From positions 3,472,001 through 3,536,000 of the forward strand of contig NZ_CP097320.1 in assembly GCF_023515995.1 (NCBI RefSeq): 64,000 nt of DNA, read 5' to 3'. Each line of letters opens with the position of its first letter. Position 1 is the first letter of the stretch. Source of the stretch: Candidatus Mycobacterium methanotrophicum (GTDB lineage Bacteria > Actinomycetota > Actinomycetes > Mycobacteriales > Mycobacteriaceae). Shown here piece after piece: positions 52,661 through 62,116 of the stretch. The position numbers were made by a program, and so were the translations under genes. A model generated the notes under the pieces. It saw only the letters and a list, made by a program, of their open reading frames with translations. It searched no databases and was not told the DNA's origin.

Positions 52661-53323
52661 ATGAAAGTAGGCGTTGCGGGGGCGGGGGCGGTCGGCCGGT
52701 CGCTGGCCCGCGAACTTCTGGAGAACGGTCACGACGTGTCGCTGATCGAGCGCAACCCCGAGCACATCGACGCCGACGCCATCCCGGCTGCGCACTGGCG
52801 GCTCGGCGACGCCTGCGAGATGAGCGTGCTGCAGTCGATACGGCTGGAGGAATTCGACGTCGTGGTGGCCGCCACCGGCGACGACAAGGCGAACGTCGTG
52901 CTCAGCTTGCTGGCCAAAACCGAGTTTGCGGTGCCCCGGGTGGTGGCCCGGGTCAACGATCCGCGCAACGAGTGGCTGTTCACCGATGCCTGGGGCGTCG
53001 ACGTGGCGGTGTCCACCCCACGGATGCTGGCTTCCTTGATCGAGGAGGCCGTCGCGGTCGGAGACCTGGTGCGGCTGATGGAATTCCGGAACGGTCAGGC
53101 CAACCTCGTCGAGATCACGCTGCCCGACGACACGCCGTGGGGCGGCAAGCCGGTGCGCAGGTTGCAGCTGCCGCGCGACGCCGCGCTGGTGACGATCCTG
53201 CGGGGGCCCAGGGTCATCGTGCCGCAGGACGACGAGCCGCTGGAAGGTGGCGACGAGTTGCTGTTCGTGGCCGTCACCGAGGCGGAAGATCAGTTGCGTC
53301 AGCTGGTGCTGCCGCCGCACTGA
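52661..53323 (+). CDS. ceoC: TrkA-type potassium uptake regulator CeoC
   Basis: 220 residues, paralogue of CeoB: KVGVAGAGAVGRSLARELLE, VVVAATGDDKANVVLSLLAK, VARVNDPRNEWLFTDAWGVD, then a TrkA-C half (NLVEITLPDDTPWGGKPVRR). Regulates K+ transport together with CeoB. Overlaps the convergent DUF3159 gene by 50 nt. Confidence 0.93.
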   Translation: MKVGVAGAGAVGRSLARELLENGHDVSLIERNPEHIDADAIPAAHWRLGDACEMSVLQSIRLEEFDVVVAATGDDKANVVLSLLAKTEFAVPRVVARVNDPRNEWLFTDAWGVDVAVSTPRMLASLIEEAVAVGDLVRLMEFRNGQANLVEITLPDDTPWGGKPVRRLQLPRDAALVTILRGPRVIVPQDDEPLEGGDELLFVAVTEAEDQLRQLVLPPH

Positions 53324-54011
53324 GCGCGCTCGCCAGGGCACGCTGGGCCGCCTTGATCGCCAGGTAGGTCACCAGCGCCGACGCGGCGGTCAGCGGCCAG
53401 CCCATCGCGATCCGCGCCACCACCAGCCAGCCCGTGTGGTCCGACTCGTACAGCAGCCGCTGCACCACGAAGCGGGCGCCGAAGACCAGCACCCAGGTGA
53501 GCGTGGCCAGATCGAAGGCGTAAACGGCACGGCGCACCTCGCGCCAGCCTCGATCGTGGCCGTGCAGCCAGCCCCAGATGTAGCCGACCACGGGCCGCCG
53601 GATCAGGATGGACACCGCGAATACCGCCGCCCACAGCAGCGACGTCCAGATGCCCAGCAAAAAGTAGCCCTTGGACTCCCCCAGCAGGTAGGCGATCAGC
53701 GCGCAGACCGCGACGCCGATCAGTCCCGACACCGCCGGCTGCACGGACTCGCGCCGGACAAGCCGCCACAGCAGGATGAGCGTGGCGATGCCGAGCGCGG
53801 CGCCCACCGCTGCCGACAAGCCCAGCAGCCTCGAGGTCAAGACGAACACCAGCACCGGCAGCGAAGAGTAGATCATCCCCGCAACGCCACCCAGCTGTGC
53901 CATCACCCGTTCGGCCGGGGTGCGGTGCGCGGCTACCGAATGGGCATCGTCGTCTTCGGCGGCCGGAGTCATGTCGTCGGCTGCTGTCGCACCGTTCACC
54001 AGCCGCTTCAC
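53274..54011 (-). CDS. DUF3159 integral membrane protein
   Basis: 245 residues, counterpart of Rv2693c. N-terminal polar 45 residues, then VAGMIYSSLPVLVFVLTSRL and further helices (VGAALGIATLILLWRLVR, SGLIGVAVCALIAYLLG, GIWTSLLWAAVFAVSILIRR, LTWVLVFGARFVVQ). Function unknown. GTG 54011 overlaps the OB-fold gene stop (GTGA). Confidence 0.85.
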   Translation of the reverse strand: MKRLVNGATAADDMTPAAEDDDAHSVAAHRTPAERVMAQLGGVAGMIYSSLPVLVFVLTSRLLGLSAAVGAALGIATLILLWRLVRRESVQPAVSGLIGVAVCALIAYLLGESKGYFLLGIWTSLLWAAVFAVSILIRRPVVGYIWGWLHGHDRGWREVRRAVYAFDLATLTWVLVFGARFVVQRLLYESDHTGWLVVARIAMGWPLTAASALVTYLAIKAAQRALASALSAAAAPADATDLPPR

Positions 54012-54373
54012 TGCTGAATTTCGTAGTGCGGGTTGTAAATCGCCTTGCCGCCGGTGTCCAGCCGACCCACTCGGCCCCGTACCCGCAGCGTGCGGCCTGA
54101 GTCGATTCCGGGAATTCGCCGTTGTCCCAACCACACCAGGGTCACGGTGTCGGTGCCGTCGAACAGCTCGGCGCGCACCCCGCCGGCGCAACCTCTGGCG
54201 TTGGTTTCCACGCAGCGCAGTGTTCCCACCATCGTGACCTCCTGGCCTCGCTCGCAGTCGATGGCGCGCTGCGCGCCGGTAGTGACCGACTCGTCGGACA
54301 ACTTCTCAGCGTCGCGCTGCTCGGGGTCTTCTGTCAACCGACGAGTTAGCCGGCGCAGATAACCTTCCGCCAT
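54008..54373 (-). CDS. OB-fold nucleic-acid-binding protein
   Basis: 121 residues, counterpart of Rv2694c. After a polar N-terminal helix (MAEGYLRRLTRRLTEDPEQR) comes a single OB fold: GQEVTMVGTLRCVETNARGC, LFDGTDTVTLVWLGQRRIPG, RTLRVRGRVGRLDTGGKAIY, NPHYEIQQ. Such proteins may bind single-stranded DNA or tRNA. First gene of an operon with DUF3159. Confidence 0.82.
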   Translation of the reverse strand: MAEGYLRRLTRRLTEDPEQRDAEKLSDESVTTGAQRAIDCERGQEVTMVGTLRCVETNARGCAGGVRAELFDGTDTVTLVWLGQRRIPGIDSGRTLRVRGRVGRLDTGGKAIYNPHYEIQQ

Positions 54374-54756
54374 GGCCTCTCCTGACCGTCCTCTAGGTCC
54401 ATCTTCCGAGTTGGAAGCCGATCCTCTTACGCCAACGGACACCCTAGAGGAGTTTGTTCCAGAGGAGTTAGTTCCCCAGGCGCGACGCGCGTTGGCTTGC
54501 TGTTAACTTATTTGTCGGCCGTTGTTGGTCGTGGCTGTTTTGTCGGTGCTGCCCGAGATGGCCGGAATGCGACGACCCGAAAGTTGCGGGGCTGGCGCGA
54601 AGCCGGTCGCCAGCCCGTCCGGGGCGGCGATCGCCGCGCGGTTGCGGACCACACCCGAAGACGAGCAGGTACTTGACCTCGTCGCCGACCATCTGGGCCA
54701 GTTGCCGGCAAACGGCCGGCAACGGCCAACTTCACCAGTGACGGCAGTATCGAGGG
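54374..54756. other. 383-bp region with a TnpB-like 5' remnant
   Basis: Between the OB-fold gene and the hydrolase-like gene. A plus-strand frame at about 54555-54716 reads MAGMRRPESCGAGAKPVASP, SGAAIAARLRTTPEDEQVLD and LVADHLGQLPAN, resembling the N-terminus of actinobacterial IS605/IS607 OrfB (TnpB)-type proteins. It ends after about 55 codons. Otherwise nothing. Confidence 0.4.
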
Positions 54757-55461
54757 GTGGCTATCGACCTGCGCGGAGTGACGACCGTCGTGCTGCCGGG
54801 AACAGGATCCGACGACAACTACATCACCCGAGCATTCGGCGGTCCGCTGAGCCACGCCGGCGCACGAACGTTGGCGCCGCCGCCGCAGCCGGATCGCTTG
54901 ATCGACGGCTACCTGAGCGCCTTGGACGACGCCGCGCGCCGCGGTCCGATTGCCGTCGGCGGCGTTTCGATCGGCGCCGCGGTGGCTGCCGCGTGGGCGC
55001 TAGCGCGTCCCGACCGGGTGGTGGCCGTGTTGGCCGCGTTGCCGGCGTGGACCGGTCCGCCCGGCGATGCTCCCGCCGCCATCGCGGCGCGGCATTCCGC
55101 GCAACTGTTGCGCAACGACGGCCTGGCCGCGACGACGGCGCAGATGCGGGCGTCCGGCCCGCTGTGGCTGGCCGACGAGCTGACCCGGTCGTGGCGAAGC
55201 CTATGGCCGCAGCTACCCGACGTCATGGAAGAGGCGGCGACCTACGCTGCGCCCACCAACGAGCAGCTGCAGCAGCTGGCGGTGCCGATGGGCGTCGCCG
55301 CCGCGATCGACGACCCGATTCACCCCCTCGAAATCGGGCATGAATGGGCGACCGCCGCACCACACGCAGCGTTGCGCACGCTAACGCTGGACCAGATCGG
55401 CGCTGATCCCGCCGTCTTGGGCGCCGCCTGCCTGGCAGCGCTGGCAGTCGTCGGCGCGTAA
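54757..55461 (+). CDS. alpha/beta-hydrolase-like protein
   Basis: 234 residues, counterpart of Rv2695. VTTVVLPGTGSDDNYITRAF (oxyanion loop), VGGVSIGAAVAAAWALARPD (GxSxG nucleophile), AAIDDPIHPLEIGHEWAT (acid) and a possible His just after. So a compact serine hydrolase; substrate unknown. GTG 54757. Confidence 0.78.
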   Translation: MAIDLRGVTTVVLPGTGSDDNYITRAFGGPLSHAGARTLAPPPQPDRLIDGYLSALDDAARRGPIAVGGVSIGAAVAAAWALARPDRVVAVLAALPAWTGPPGDAPAAIAARHSAQLLRNDGLAATTAQMRASGPLWLADELTRSWRSLWPQLPDVMEEAATYAAPTNEQLQQLAVPMGVAAAIDDPIHPLEIGHEWATAAPHAALRTLTLDQIGADPAVLGAACLAALAVVGA

Positions 55462-55468
55462 TTGCCCG

Positions 55469-56260
55469 CTAGCCGCCGGTGGTGCTGCGCAGCTGCTGCA
55501 TCGCCGACCCGCCGGCATTACGCCGCGCGGTCGGCTCCGACGGCGCGGCGTCCCCCCCGAGGTTAGGGTCCGGCGGCTCGACCGCCTGTCCTCCCGCGGC
55601 CTGCGCGGCCGCGGCCTCACGCAACCGTGACGCCATCGGCTCGGGCAGCTGCACCAGCAGCGGCGTCCGAACCGGCAAAGGAGTATCGCCGCGACGAACT
55701 ACGGTATCCACCAAAGCTTCCCGTGCTTCTTCGGTCAACGCATCGATGGTTTCGGCTGAGCCGTTCACCACACAGCGGATCATCCAGCGGTAGCCGTCGA
55801 TGCCGATGAACCGGACCACTCCGGCCGCGGTGCCGACGACTTCGCGGCCCCAGCGGCCGTCCTGGATGCTCACCGCGGCCCCGTCCTTGCGCAGCGACTC
55901 GGCCAGTTCGCCGGCCACCTCACGCCACAGACCGCCGGTCTTGGGCGCCGCGTAAGCGGCAATGGTGAAGCGGCCGTTGGGCGTCGCCACCCATACCGCG
56001 CTGGGGACGCCGGAGTCGGTCAGCTCGACCTGCAGTTGGGCCGACGCAGGCATCGGCAGCAGCACCGAACCGAGATCAAGTCGGCCCGCCTCGGCGGCCG
56101 CGGCGCCGTCGAAATCCTCGATGTCGAACGGGCCCTCGACGTCGTCACCGGCCCCGTTTTCGACCGGCGGTTCCGCTTCCGGGGGTGCGGCCGGTACTTC
56201 CCGGGTTTCGTCCGCCTCGTCGGCCGGCCCGTCTTTGGGTCTGTGTCTACCGAATGCCAT
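55469..56260 (-). CDS. DUF3710 family protein
   Basis: 263 residues, counterpart of Rv2696c. MAFGRHRPKDGPADEADETR opens an acidic, disordered 65 residues; the folded part has GSVLLPMPASAQLQVELTDS, GLWREVAGELAESLRKDGAA, VRFIGIDGYRWMIRCVVNGS and PVRTPLLVQLPEPMA. Conserved in actinobacteria next to dut. A MIRU-like repeat separates it from dut. Confidence 0.85.
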   Translation of the reverse strand: MAFGRHRPKDGPADEADETREVPAAPPEAEPPVENGAGDDVEGPFDIEDFDGAAAAEAGRLDLGSVLLPMPASAQLQVELTDSGVPSAVWVATPNGRFTIAAYAAPKTGGLWREVAGELAESLRKDGAAVSIQDGRWGREVVGTAAGVVRFIGIDGYRWMIRCVVNGSAETIDALTEEAREALVDTVVRRGDTPLPVRTPLLVQLPEPMASRLREAAAAQAAGGQAVEPPDPNLGGDAAPSEPTARRNAGGSAMQQLRSTTGG

Positions 56261-56265
56261 TACCA

Positions 56266-56344
56266 GCGCCGCCCCTTCTCATCATTGCCGAGTCTATGGC
56301 GCTGCCGGCGTTCATCGCCTGGCTCTGCATCGTCGCCGGCGCGC
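56266..56344 (-). repeat. MIRU-like repeat between dut and the DUF3710 gene
   Basis: On the minus strand it begins GCGCGCCGGCGACGATGCAG and ends AATGATGAGAAGGGGCGGCG close to ATG 56260; same orientation relative to its downstream gene as the other copies. More diverged in the middle. Confidence 0.6.
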
Positions 56345-56345
56345 G

Positions 56346-56810
56346 TCATAAACTCGCATGCCCGCCGGAAGAGCCGTGGCCGCCCTCGCCGCGAGAAGTG
56401 TCGGCCAGCCCGGCCTCGTCGAATGACGACACCTCGACCAGGTCGACCAACTCGACGCGCTGTATCAACAATTGGGCGATCCGGTCGCCGCGATGTACGA
56501 CGATCGGCGTCGCAGGATCAAGGTTGATCAGGGCAACCTTGATCTCACCCCGGTAGCCGGCATCGATGGCGCCCGGGCTGTTGACGATCGAAAGCCCTGC
56601 CCGAGAAGCTAATCCAGAGCGTGGATGCACCAAGCCGACCATTCCGAACGGAACGGCAACCGCGATCCCGGTACGCACCAGCGCACGGTGTCCGGGCGCA
56701 AGCTCGACGTCTTCGGCGCTGAAGAGATCAACGCCGGCGTCACCGTCGTGGGCACGAGAGGGCAGCGGAAGCCCGGGGTCAAGACGAACTATCGCCAGAC
56801 TGGTCGACAC
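56346..56810 (-). CDS. dut: dUTP diphosphatase
   Basis: 154 residues, the normal trimeric dUTPase length. Motifs 1-5: [44 protein letters not shown] and [10 protein letters not shown]. Hydrolyses dUTP to dUMP, protecting DNA from uracil. GTG 56810 ([18 protein letters not shown]). Divergent from DUF3093 with a 25-nt gap. Confidence 0.96.
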   Translation of the reverse strand: MSTSLAIVRLDPGLPLPSRAHDGDAGVDLFSAEDVELAPGHRALVRTGIAVAVPFGMVGLVHPRSGLASRAGLSIVNSPGAIDAGYRGEIKVALINLDPATPIVVHRGDRIAQLLIQRVELVDLVEVSSFDEAGLADTSRGEGGHGSSGGHASL

Positions 56811-56835
56811 GGGGCCACAGACTACCCTCGACCGA

Positions 56836-57312
56836 GTGTCAGGTACGCCAGTCGCGCTGCGAAGCGTGCGGTATCGCGAGCGGTTGTGGGCGCCATGGTG
56901 GTGGTGGCCGTTGGGTTTCGGGCTCGCGGCCGTCATTGCCGTTGAAGTCAACCAGGGCGTGCCGAGCCTGCCGCGGTGGCTACCGTTCGTGTTGCTGTTC
57001 GTGGCGGCAGCCGGGGCGCTGCTTTGGCTGGGCCGGATCGAGATCCGGGTCACCGCCGGCGAGGGCGGAGTCGAACTATGGGCCGGCGACGCGCATCTGC
57101 CGGTCACCGTGATCGCCCGGTCCGCAGATATCCCCCGCTCGGCCAAATCCGCGGCGCTGGGACGCCAACTCGACCCCGCGGCCTACGTGGTGCACCGAGG
57201 CTGGGTTGGTCCGATGGTGCTGCTGGTGCTGGACGACGTCGACGACCCCACGCCGTATTGGCTGGTGAGCTGCCGTCACCCGGAACGGGTGCTGTCGGCC
57301 CTGACAGGGTGA
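56836..57312 (+). CDS. DUF3093 membrane protein
   Basis: 158 residues, counterpart of Rv2698. Two adjacent helices ([38 protein letters not shown]) then a soluble beta domain ([59 protein letters not shown]). Function unknown. GTG 56836; any longer upstream frame antisense to dut is rejected. Confidence 0.85.
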   Translation: MSGTPVALRSVRYRERLWAPWWWWPLGFGLAAVIAVEVNQGVPSLPRWLPFVLLFVAAAGALLWLGRIEIRVTAGEGGVELWAGDAHLPVTVIARSADIPRSAKSAALGRQLDPAAYVVHRGWVGPMVLLVLDDVDDPTPYWLVSCRHPERVLSALTG

Positions 57313-57321
57313 GTGCAGCTA

Positions 57322-57624
57322 TCAAGCCGCGCAGTCGGTACAGATCATCACGCCGTTTTTCTCGCTGGCCAGCCGACTGCGGTGTTGAACGAGAAAGCAA
57401 CTCGAACAAGTGAACTCGTCCGCCTGCTTGGGAATCACGCGGACTGACAGCTCTTCTCCGGACAGGTCGGCACCAGGTAGCTCGAAAGACTCGGCCGTTT
57501 CCGATTCGTCGACGTCAACCACCGCCGATGCCGCTTCGTTTCGCCGTGCTTTGAGCTCCTCTAGAGAATCCTCGGAAACGTCGTCGGTTTCAGTACGCCT
57601 TGGGGCGTCATAATCGGTAGCCAT
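57322..57624 (-). CDS. DUF4193 zinc-ribbon protein
   Basis: 100 residues, counterpart of Rv2699c. MATDYDAPRRTETDDVSEDS, acidic middle, then FTCSSCFLVQHRSRLA and VMICTDCAA: two CxxC pairs that should bind zinc. ATG 57624 (ATG 57627 is adjacent). The family accompanies cei and dut in actinobacteria. Confidence 0.88.
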   Translation of the reverse strand: MATDYDAPRRTETDDVSEDSLEELKARRNEAASAVVDVDESETAESFELPGADLSGEELSVRVIPKQADEFTCSSCFLVQHRSRLASEKNGVMICTDCAA

Positions 57625-57788
57625 CATCGTGTCCCCTCGTAAGCTTGCAAGCAAAGCTTTGTACCAGCGTCGAACGCATCCACCAAACGATTCGTGCCCG
57701 TATAGCCAAGTCTCCAAGTGTGATTTACGTCACACCCAGGGTTTAACCGCGTGACCTCGCCCTAAACACCGGTGTTTAGAGTGCGTAC

Positions 57789-58436
57789 GTGGTCGCGCAA
57801 ATCACCGAAGGAACCGCTTTCGACCGGCATGGTCGACCGTTTCGCCGCCGCAACGCCCGGCCCGCGATTTTCCTGGCGGTCGTGCTGCTGGTGGCGACCG
57901 CGGTGGCGTGGACGATGGCCCTGACCCGTCCACCCGACGTGCATGAGGCCGCCGCGTGCAACCCGCCGCCGGGGCAGACGGACCCAGCAGCGCCGCATCT
58001 GGGCACGCCGGTGTCGCGCAGCACGATGATCAACGTTGCACCGGCAAAGCTTCCCGACACCAAACTTCGTGTCCTTAACGCCAGCGGGCGGAGTGGTCAG
58101 GCGGCCGACGTCGCCGGTGCGCTGAAAGACCTGGGCTTTCCGCAGCCGAGCGCCGCCAACGATCCGATCTATGCCCGCACCAGGCTGACTTGTCACGGCC
58201 AGATCCGCTTCGGCGACGCCGGCCAGGCCGCCGCTGCGGCCGTGTGGCTGGTTGCGCCGTGCGCCGAGTTGTATCGCGATGACCGCACTGACGACTCCGT
58301 TGACCTGGTGCTGGGCACCGAGTTCACCGCGCTGGCACACGGCGACGACATCGACGCAGTGCTCGCCGGCCTGCGGCGCGATGCGGAGCCCGCCGACCCG
58401 GCGCTGCTGACGAAGATCCACGAGGGCACCTGCTGA
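57789..58436 (+). CDS. cei: envelope integrity protein Cei (LytR C-terminal domain)
   Basis: 215 residues, counterpart of Rv2700. One membrane anchor (ARPAIFLAVVLLVATAVAWT) followed by an extracytoplasmic LytR_C domain (LPDTKLRVLNASGRSGQAAD, VAGALKDLGFPQPSAANDP, VDLVLGTEFTALA). Cysteines at CNPP, LTCHG, APCAEL and the terminal C may form disulphides. GTG 57789. Confidence 0.85.
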   Translation: MVAQITEGTAFDRHGRPFRRRNARPAIFLAVVLLVATAVAWTMALTRPPDVHEAAACNPPPGQTDPAAPHLGTPVSRSTMINVAPAKLPDTKLRVLNASGRSGQAADVAGALKDLGFPQPSAANDPIYARTRLTCHGQIRFGDAGQAAAAAVWLVAPCAELYRDDRTDDSVDLVLGTEFTALAHGDDIDAVLAGLRRDAEPADPALLTKIHEGTC

Positions 58437-58444
58437 CCGCTGGA

Positions 58445-59320
58445 TCAGCCCGGAATCGGAGCGAGGCCGTCGAATCGCGCAAGGGCCGCGAGTAACTCGT
58501 CGGCGATCCCGGGCGCCGCGGCGACGACCAGGGCCGCCGTGCTCTCCAGATCACCCGGCGCGGGCAACACCACCCGGGCGCCCGCTTCGGCGGCGATCAG
58601 CGCCCCGGCCGCGCAGTCCCAGACATGCAGGCCGTGCTCGTAGTAGGCGTCCAGTTGGCCCGCCGCCACCATGCACAAATCCATTGCGGCAGAGCCGATC
58701 CGACGCACATCTCGGACTACCGGCAACATTTTGGCCACCAGTGCCGCCTGGGCCGTGCGGCGGCGCTTGGAGTATGCGAATCCGGTGCCCACGAGCGCCA
58801 TCGACAAATCGTCGACGGCGGTGCACCGCAGCGGATGGGTGTCGCGCTCGTCGACGACCTGTGCACCCTGTCCGACCGCGGCTGAGTACACCCGTCCACC
58901 CATGACGTCGGCGACCGCGCCGGCCACCGACACGCCGTCGACCTGCGCTGCCACCGACACTGCATAGCCCGGGATCCCGTAGATGAAATTCACCGTGCCA
59001 TCGATCGGGTCGAGCACCCAGGTGACGGCGCCGTCGCCGTCGGCAGCGACAGCGCCGGGTCCGCCAATTTCTTCGCCCAGGATCAGGTCGCCGGATCGCA
59101 GCTGCGCCAGCCGATCACGCAACAGCCGTTCGGTCTCGGTGTCGACGATGGTGACCGGATCGGTGGGCGTCGTCTTTGTTCGCACCGCAGCGTCGTTTCC
59201 GGAGCGTGCGCCGGGGCCGAACACCTCGCTACGACGACGCCGGACGAACGCCGCTGCTTCCCCGGCCAACCTTTCGGCAACCGAACGCAGATGTGCCGGT
59301 TGGTTCGCTGGCGCGCTCAC
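58445..59320 (-). CDS. suhB: inositol-1-monophosphatase
   Basis: 291 residues. Metal/substrate motifs: DLILGEEIGG (GEE), WVLDPIDGTVNFIYGIPGYA (DPxDGT) and HVWDCAAGALIAAEAGARV (WDxAAG). Dephosphorylates inositol-1-phosphate, supplying phosphatidylinositol mannosides and mycothiol. ATG 59320. Convergent with cei (8 nt between stops), divergent from ppgK. Confidence 0.93.
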   Translation of the reverse strand: MSAPANQPAHLRSVAERLAGEAAAFVRRRRSEVFGPGARSGNDAAVRTKTTPTDPVTIVDTETERLLRDRLAQLRSGDLILGEEIGGPGAVAADGDGAVTWVLDPIDGTVNFIYGIPGYAVSVAAQVDGVSVAGAVADVMGGRVYSAAVGQGAQVVDERDTHPLRCTAVDDLSMALVGTGFAYSKRRRTAQAALVAKMLPVVRDVRRIGSAAMDLCMVAAGQLDAYYEHGLHVWDCAAGALIAAEAGARVVLPAPGDLESTAALVVAAAPGIADELLAALARFDGLAPIPG

Positions 59321-59480
59321 CGGTCCATCGCATCACAATTGCGACCGCGAAGCAGCCCAGCCGACTGCTCACCCACCCACTCGGGCCGAATTGTCCGACT
59401 CCTCCCCGGGCTGTACCAGCCCTCATCGTCCCCAATACTAGGGTGTGGGCCGACACCCCAGTCTCGCCGAGGAGATTCTC

Positions 59481-60287
59481 TTGACCGGCACCGACTCGAT
59501 CCCCGCCTGCTCCGGGACCGATGGGCCCGGCATGCCGCCGCGACAGGGATTCGGTATCGACGTCGGCGGCAGCGGCGTCAAGGGCGGAATCGTCGACTTG
59601 AACACCGGCCAGCTGATCGGCGATCGTTACAAGCTGCCGACCCCACAGCCGGCCACGCCGTCCGCGGTCGCCAAAACGATCGCCGCCGTCGTCGAGCATT
59701 TCAGCTGGGCCGGCCCGCTCGGGGTGACTTATCCGGGTGTCGTCACGCACGGCATCGTCCGGACCGCGGCCAACGTCGACAAGTCCTGGCTCGGAACCAA
59801 CGCGCGCGACGTCATCAGCGCCGAATTGGGCGGCCGGCAGGTAGTGGTCCTCAACGACGCCGACGCCGCCGGGCTGGCTGAAGAGCGCTATGGGGCCGGC
59901 AAAGACACCACCGGTGTGGTGGTGCTGCTCACATTCGGGACCGGGATCGGGTCGGCGGTCATTCACAACGGGATATTGCTACCCAACACCGAGCTCGGCC
60001 ACCTTGAGGTGGACGGCAAAGAGGCTGAGCACCGCGCGGCGTCATCGGTACGGGGTCGCCGCGGCTGGAGCTACAAAAAGTGGGCCAAGCAGGTGACGAA
60101 GGTCCTGGTTGCTATCGAGAACGCGATGTGCCCGGAACTGTTCATCGCCGGCGGCGGGATCAGCCGCAAAGCCGACAAGTGGGTGCCTCTGCTCAAGAAC
60201 CGCACTCCGGTAGTGGCCGCCGCCCTGCAGAACACCGCGGGAATCGTCGGCGCGGCGATGGCGGCTGCCAGCGACGTGACGCACTGA
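59481..60287 (+). CDS. ppgK: polyphosphate glucokinase
   Basis: 268 residues. Phosphorylates glucose with polyphosphate or ATP. ROK-type phosphate 1 motif GFGIDVGGSGVKGGIVDLNT, VTYPGVVTHGIVRTAANVD, catalytic Asp in VVLNDADAAGLAEERYGAG, phosphate 2 LTFGTGIGSAVIHNG, and FIAGGGISRKADKWVPLL (adenosine side). TTG 59481 is selected because GAGGAGATT lies seven bases upstream; the earlier ATG 59445 lacks one. Next to sigA as in Rv2702-Rv2703. Confidence 0.94.
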   Translation: MTGTDSIPACSGTDGPGMPPRQGFGIDVGGSGVKGGIVDLNTGQLIGDRYKLPTPQPATPSAVAKTIAAVVEHFSWAGPLGVTYPGVVTHGIVRTAANVDKSWLGTNARDVISAELGGRQVVVLNDADAAGLAEERYGAGKDTTGVVVLLTFGTGIGSAVIHNGILLPNTELGHLEVDGKEAEHRAASSVRGRRGWSYKKWAKQVTKVLVAIENAMCPELFIAGGGISRKADKWVPLLKNRTPVVAAALQNTAGIVGAAMAAASDVTH

Positions 60288-60451
60288 ATTTGCGCGCTCC
60301 GGGCGGGGTGTTGCTGTGCTGTCGTTACAATGGTCTGCGGCAGCCGCCTAACCGAGAGCGGCGAATGTAGACGCTCACATCTGACATAGCTGACAGCTTC
60401 CGGTTGAGCATGCCCAGAGCATCGGAAGTGCGTCCAACCGAAGGGGTTTAC

Positions 60452-62005
60452 GTGGCAGCGACCAAAGCACGGCCGGCAGTTGAGGAGCCGGTGAAGCGCA
60501 CCGCCGCCAAGTCTCACGCCGCCGGGGCAAAAGGTTCAACGGCCAAGTCGTCCAATGGCTCAGCCGCCCCCCGGCGGGCCACCAAGACCGCAACAAAGGC
60601 ACCGGCGAAGGCCGCGAAAGCACCGGCGAAGTCCACGAAGCCCACCCCGGCTACGGCGCATACTGCCACCAAGACCGCTGGCATCAAGTCCGAACCGGCT
60701 CGCGGCCGGGCGAAGAAGGCGGCGGCGGCGCACGAGACCGTCAAAGACGTCGAGGTCGCAGCAGGCGAGCTCGAAGCCCCCGAAGAACTCGACGAGCTCG
60801 ACGGTGAACCCGACATTGAGGCCGCGGCCGACGAGGAAATCGACATCGAAGTGGACCTGAACCTCGAGGACCTCGAGGACGCCCCGGCCGACGAGGCGGC
60901 AGTCGACCCGGCCGACATCGCAGAAGACGCCGAAGCGAGCTCGGCTAAGGCCCCCGACGAAGACCCGGTCGACGAAGAAGAAATCATCGAGCCGAGCGAA
61001 AAGGACAAAGCCTCAGGCGATTTCGTCTGGGACGAAGACGAGTCTGAGGCGTTGCGTCAAGCCCGCAAGGACGCCGAGCTGACCGCATCGGCCGACTCGG
61101 TTCGGGCTTACCTCAAGCAAATCGGCAAGGTGGCGTTGCTCAACGCCGAAGAAGAGGTCGAGCTGGCCAAGCGAATCGAGGCCGGCCTCTACGCCACCCA
61201 GTTGACGGCCGAGCTGAGCAGTCGCGGCGAGAAGCTGCCTGCCGCGCAGCGCCGTGACATGGCGTGGATCTGCCGGGACGGCGACCGTGCGAAAAACCAT
61301 CTGCTGGAAGCCAACCTGCGGCTTGTTGTTTCGCTCGCCAAGCGCTACACCGGCCGCGGCATGGCGTTTCTCGACCTGATCCAGGAAGGCAACCTGGGAC
61401 TCATCCGCGCCGTCGAAAAGTTCGACTACACCAAGGGTTATAAGTTCTCCACCTACGCAACGTGGTGGATCCGCCAGGCGATCACCCGCGCGATGGCCGA
61501 CCAGGCGCGCACCATCCGCATCCCGGTGCACATGGTTGAGGTGATCAACAAGCTGGGCCGTATTCAGCGCGAGCTGCTGCAGGATCTGGGCCGCGAGCCC
61601 ACGCCCGAAGAACTGGCCAGGGAAATGGACATCACCCCGGAGAAGGTGATGGAGATCCAGCAGTACGCGCGCGAGCCGATCTCGCTGGATCAGACCATCG
61701 GCGACGAGGGCGACAGCCAGCTCGGCGACTTCATCGAGGACAGCGAAGCGGTGGTGGCTGTCGACGCGGTGTCGTTCACGCTGCTGCAAGACCAGCTGCA
61801 GTCGGTGCTCGAGACGCTTTCCGAGCGCGAAGCCGGTGTCGTGCGGCTGCGTTTCGGCCTTACCGACGGCCAGCCCCGCACGCTCGACGAGATCGGCCAG
61901 GTCTACGGTGTGACCCGCGAACGCATCCGCCAGATCGAGTCGAAGACGATGTCGAAGCTGCGCCATCCCAGCCGGTCGCAGGTGCTGCGCGACTACCTCG
62001 ACTGA
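60452..62005 (+). CDS. sigA: primary RNA polymerase sigma factor SigA
   Basis: 517 residues. The N-terminal 200 are an Ala/Lys/Thr-rich basic part, then an acidic part (about 110-190). Region 1.2 [20 protein letters not shown]; region 2 [39 protein letters not shown] and [14 protein letters not shown] (2.3-2.4); region 3 [18 protein letters not shown]; region 4 [23 protein letters not shown] 60452 fits the usual AATKA start, with AAGGGG upstream. Recognises housekeeping promoters. Confidence 0.97.
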   Translation: MAATKARPAVEEPVKRTAAKSHAAGAKGSTAKSSNGSAAPRRATKTATKAPAKAAKAPAKSTKPTPATAHTATKTAGIKSEPARGRAKKAAAAHETVKDVEVAAGELEAPEELDELDGEPDIEAAADEEIDIEVDLNLEDLEDAPADEAAVDPADIAEDAEASSAKAPDEDPVDEEEIIEPSEKDKASGDFVWDEDESEALRQARKDAELTASADSVRAYLKQIGKVALLNAEEEVELAKRIEAGLYATQLTAELSSRGEKLPAAQRRDMAWICRDGDRAKNHLLEANLRLVVSLAKRYTGRGMAFLDLIQEGNLGLIRAVEKFDYTKGYKFSTYATWWIRQAITRAMADQARTIRIPVHMVEVINKLGRIQRELLQDLGREPTPEELAREMDITPEKVMEIQQYAREPISLDQTIGDEGDSQLGDFIEDSEAVVAVDAVSFTLLQDQLQSVLETLSEREAGVVRLRFGLTDGQPRTLDEIGQVYGVTRERIRQIESKTMSKLRHPSRSQVLRDYLD

Positions 62006-62116
62006 GCGCTCGCTGCGTCGTCAATCACGGCGGCGTATCTTGACCCGGCGTCAGCCAACCGCGTCCTCATCTCGTCGGGATCCCACTTCGGGCCGACCGC
62101 CGGCTATAGCCGGGCG

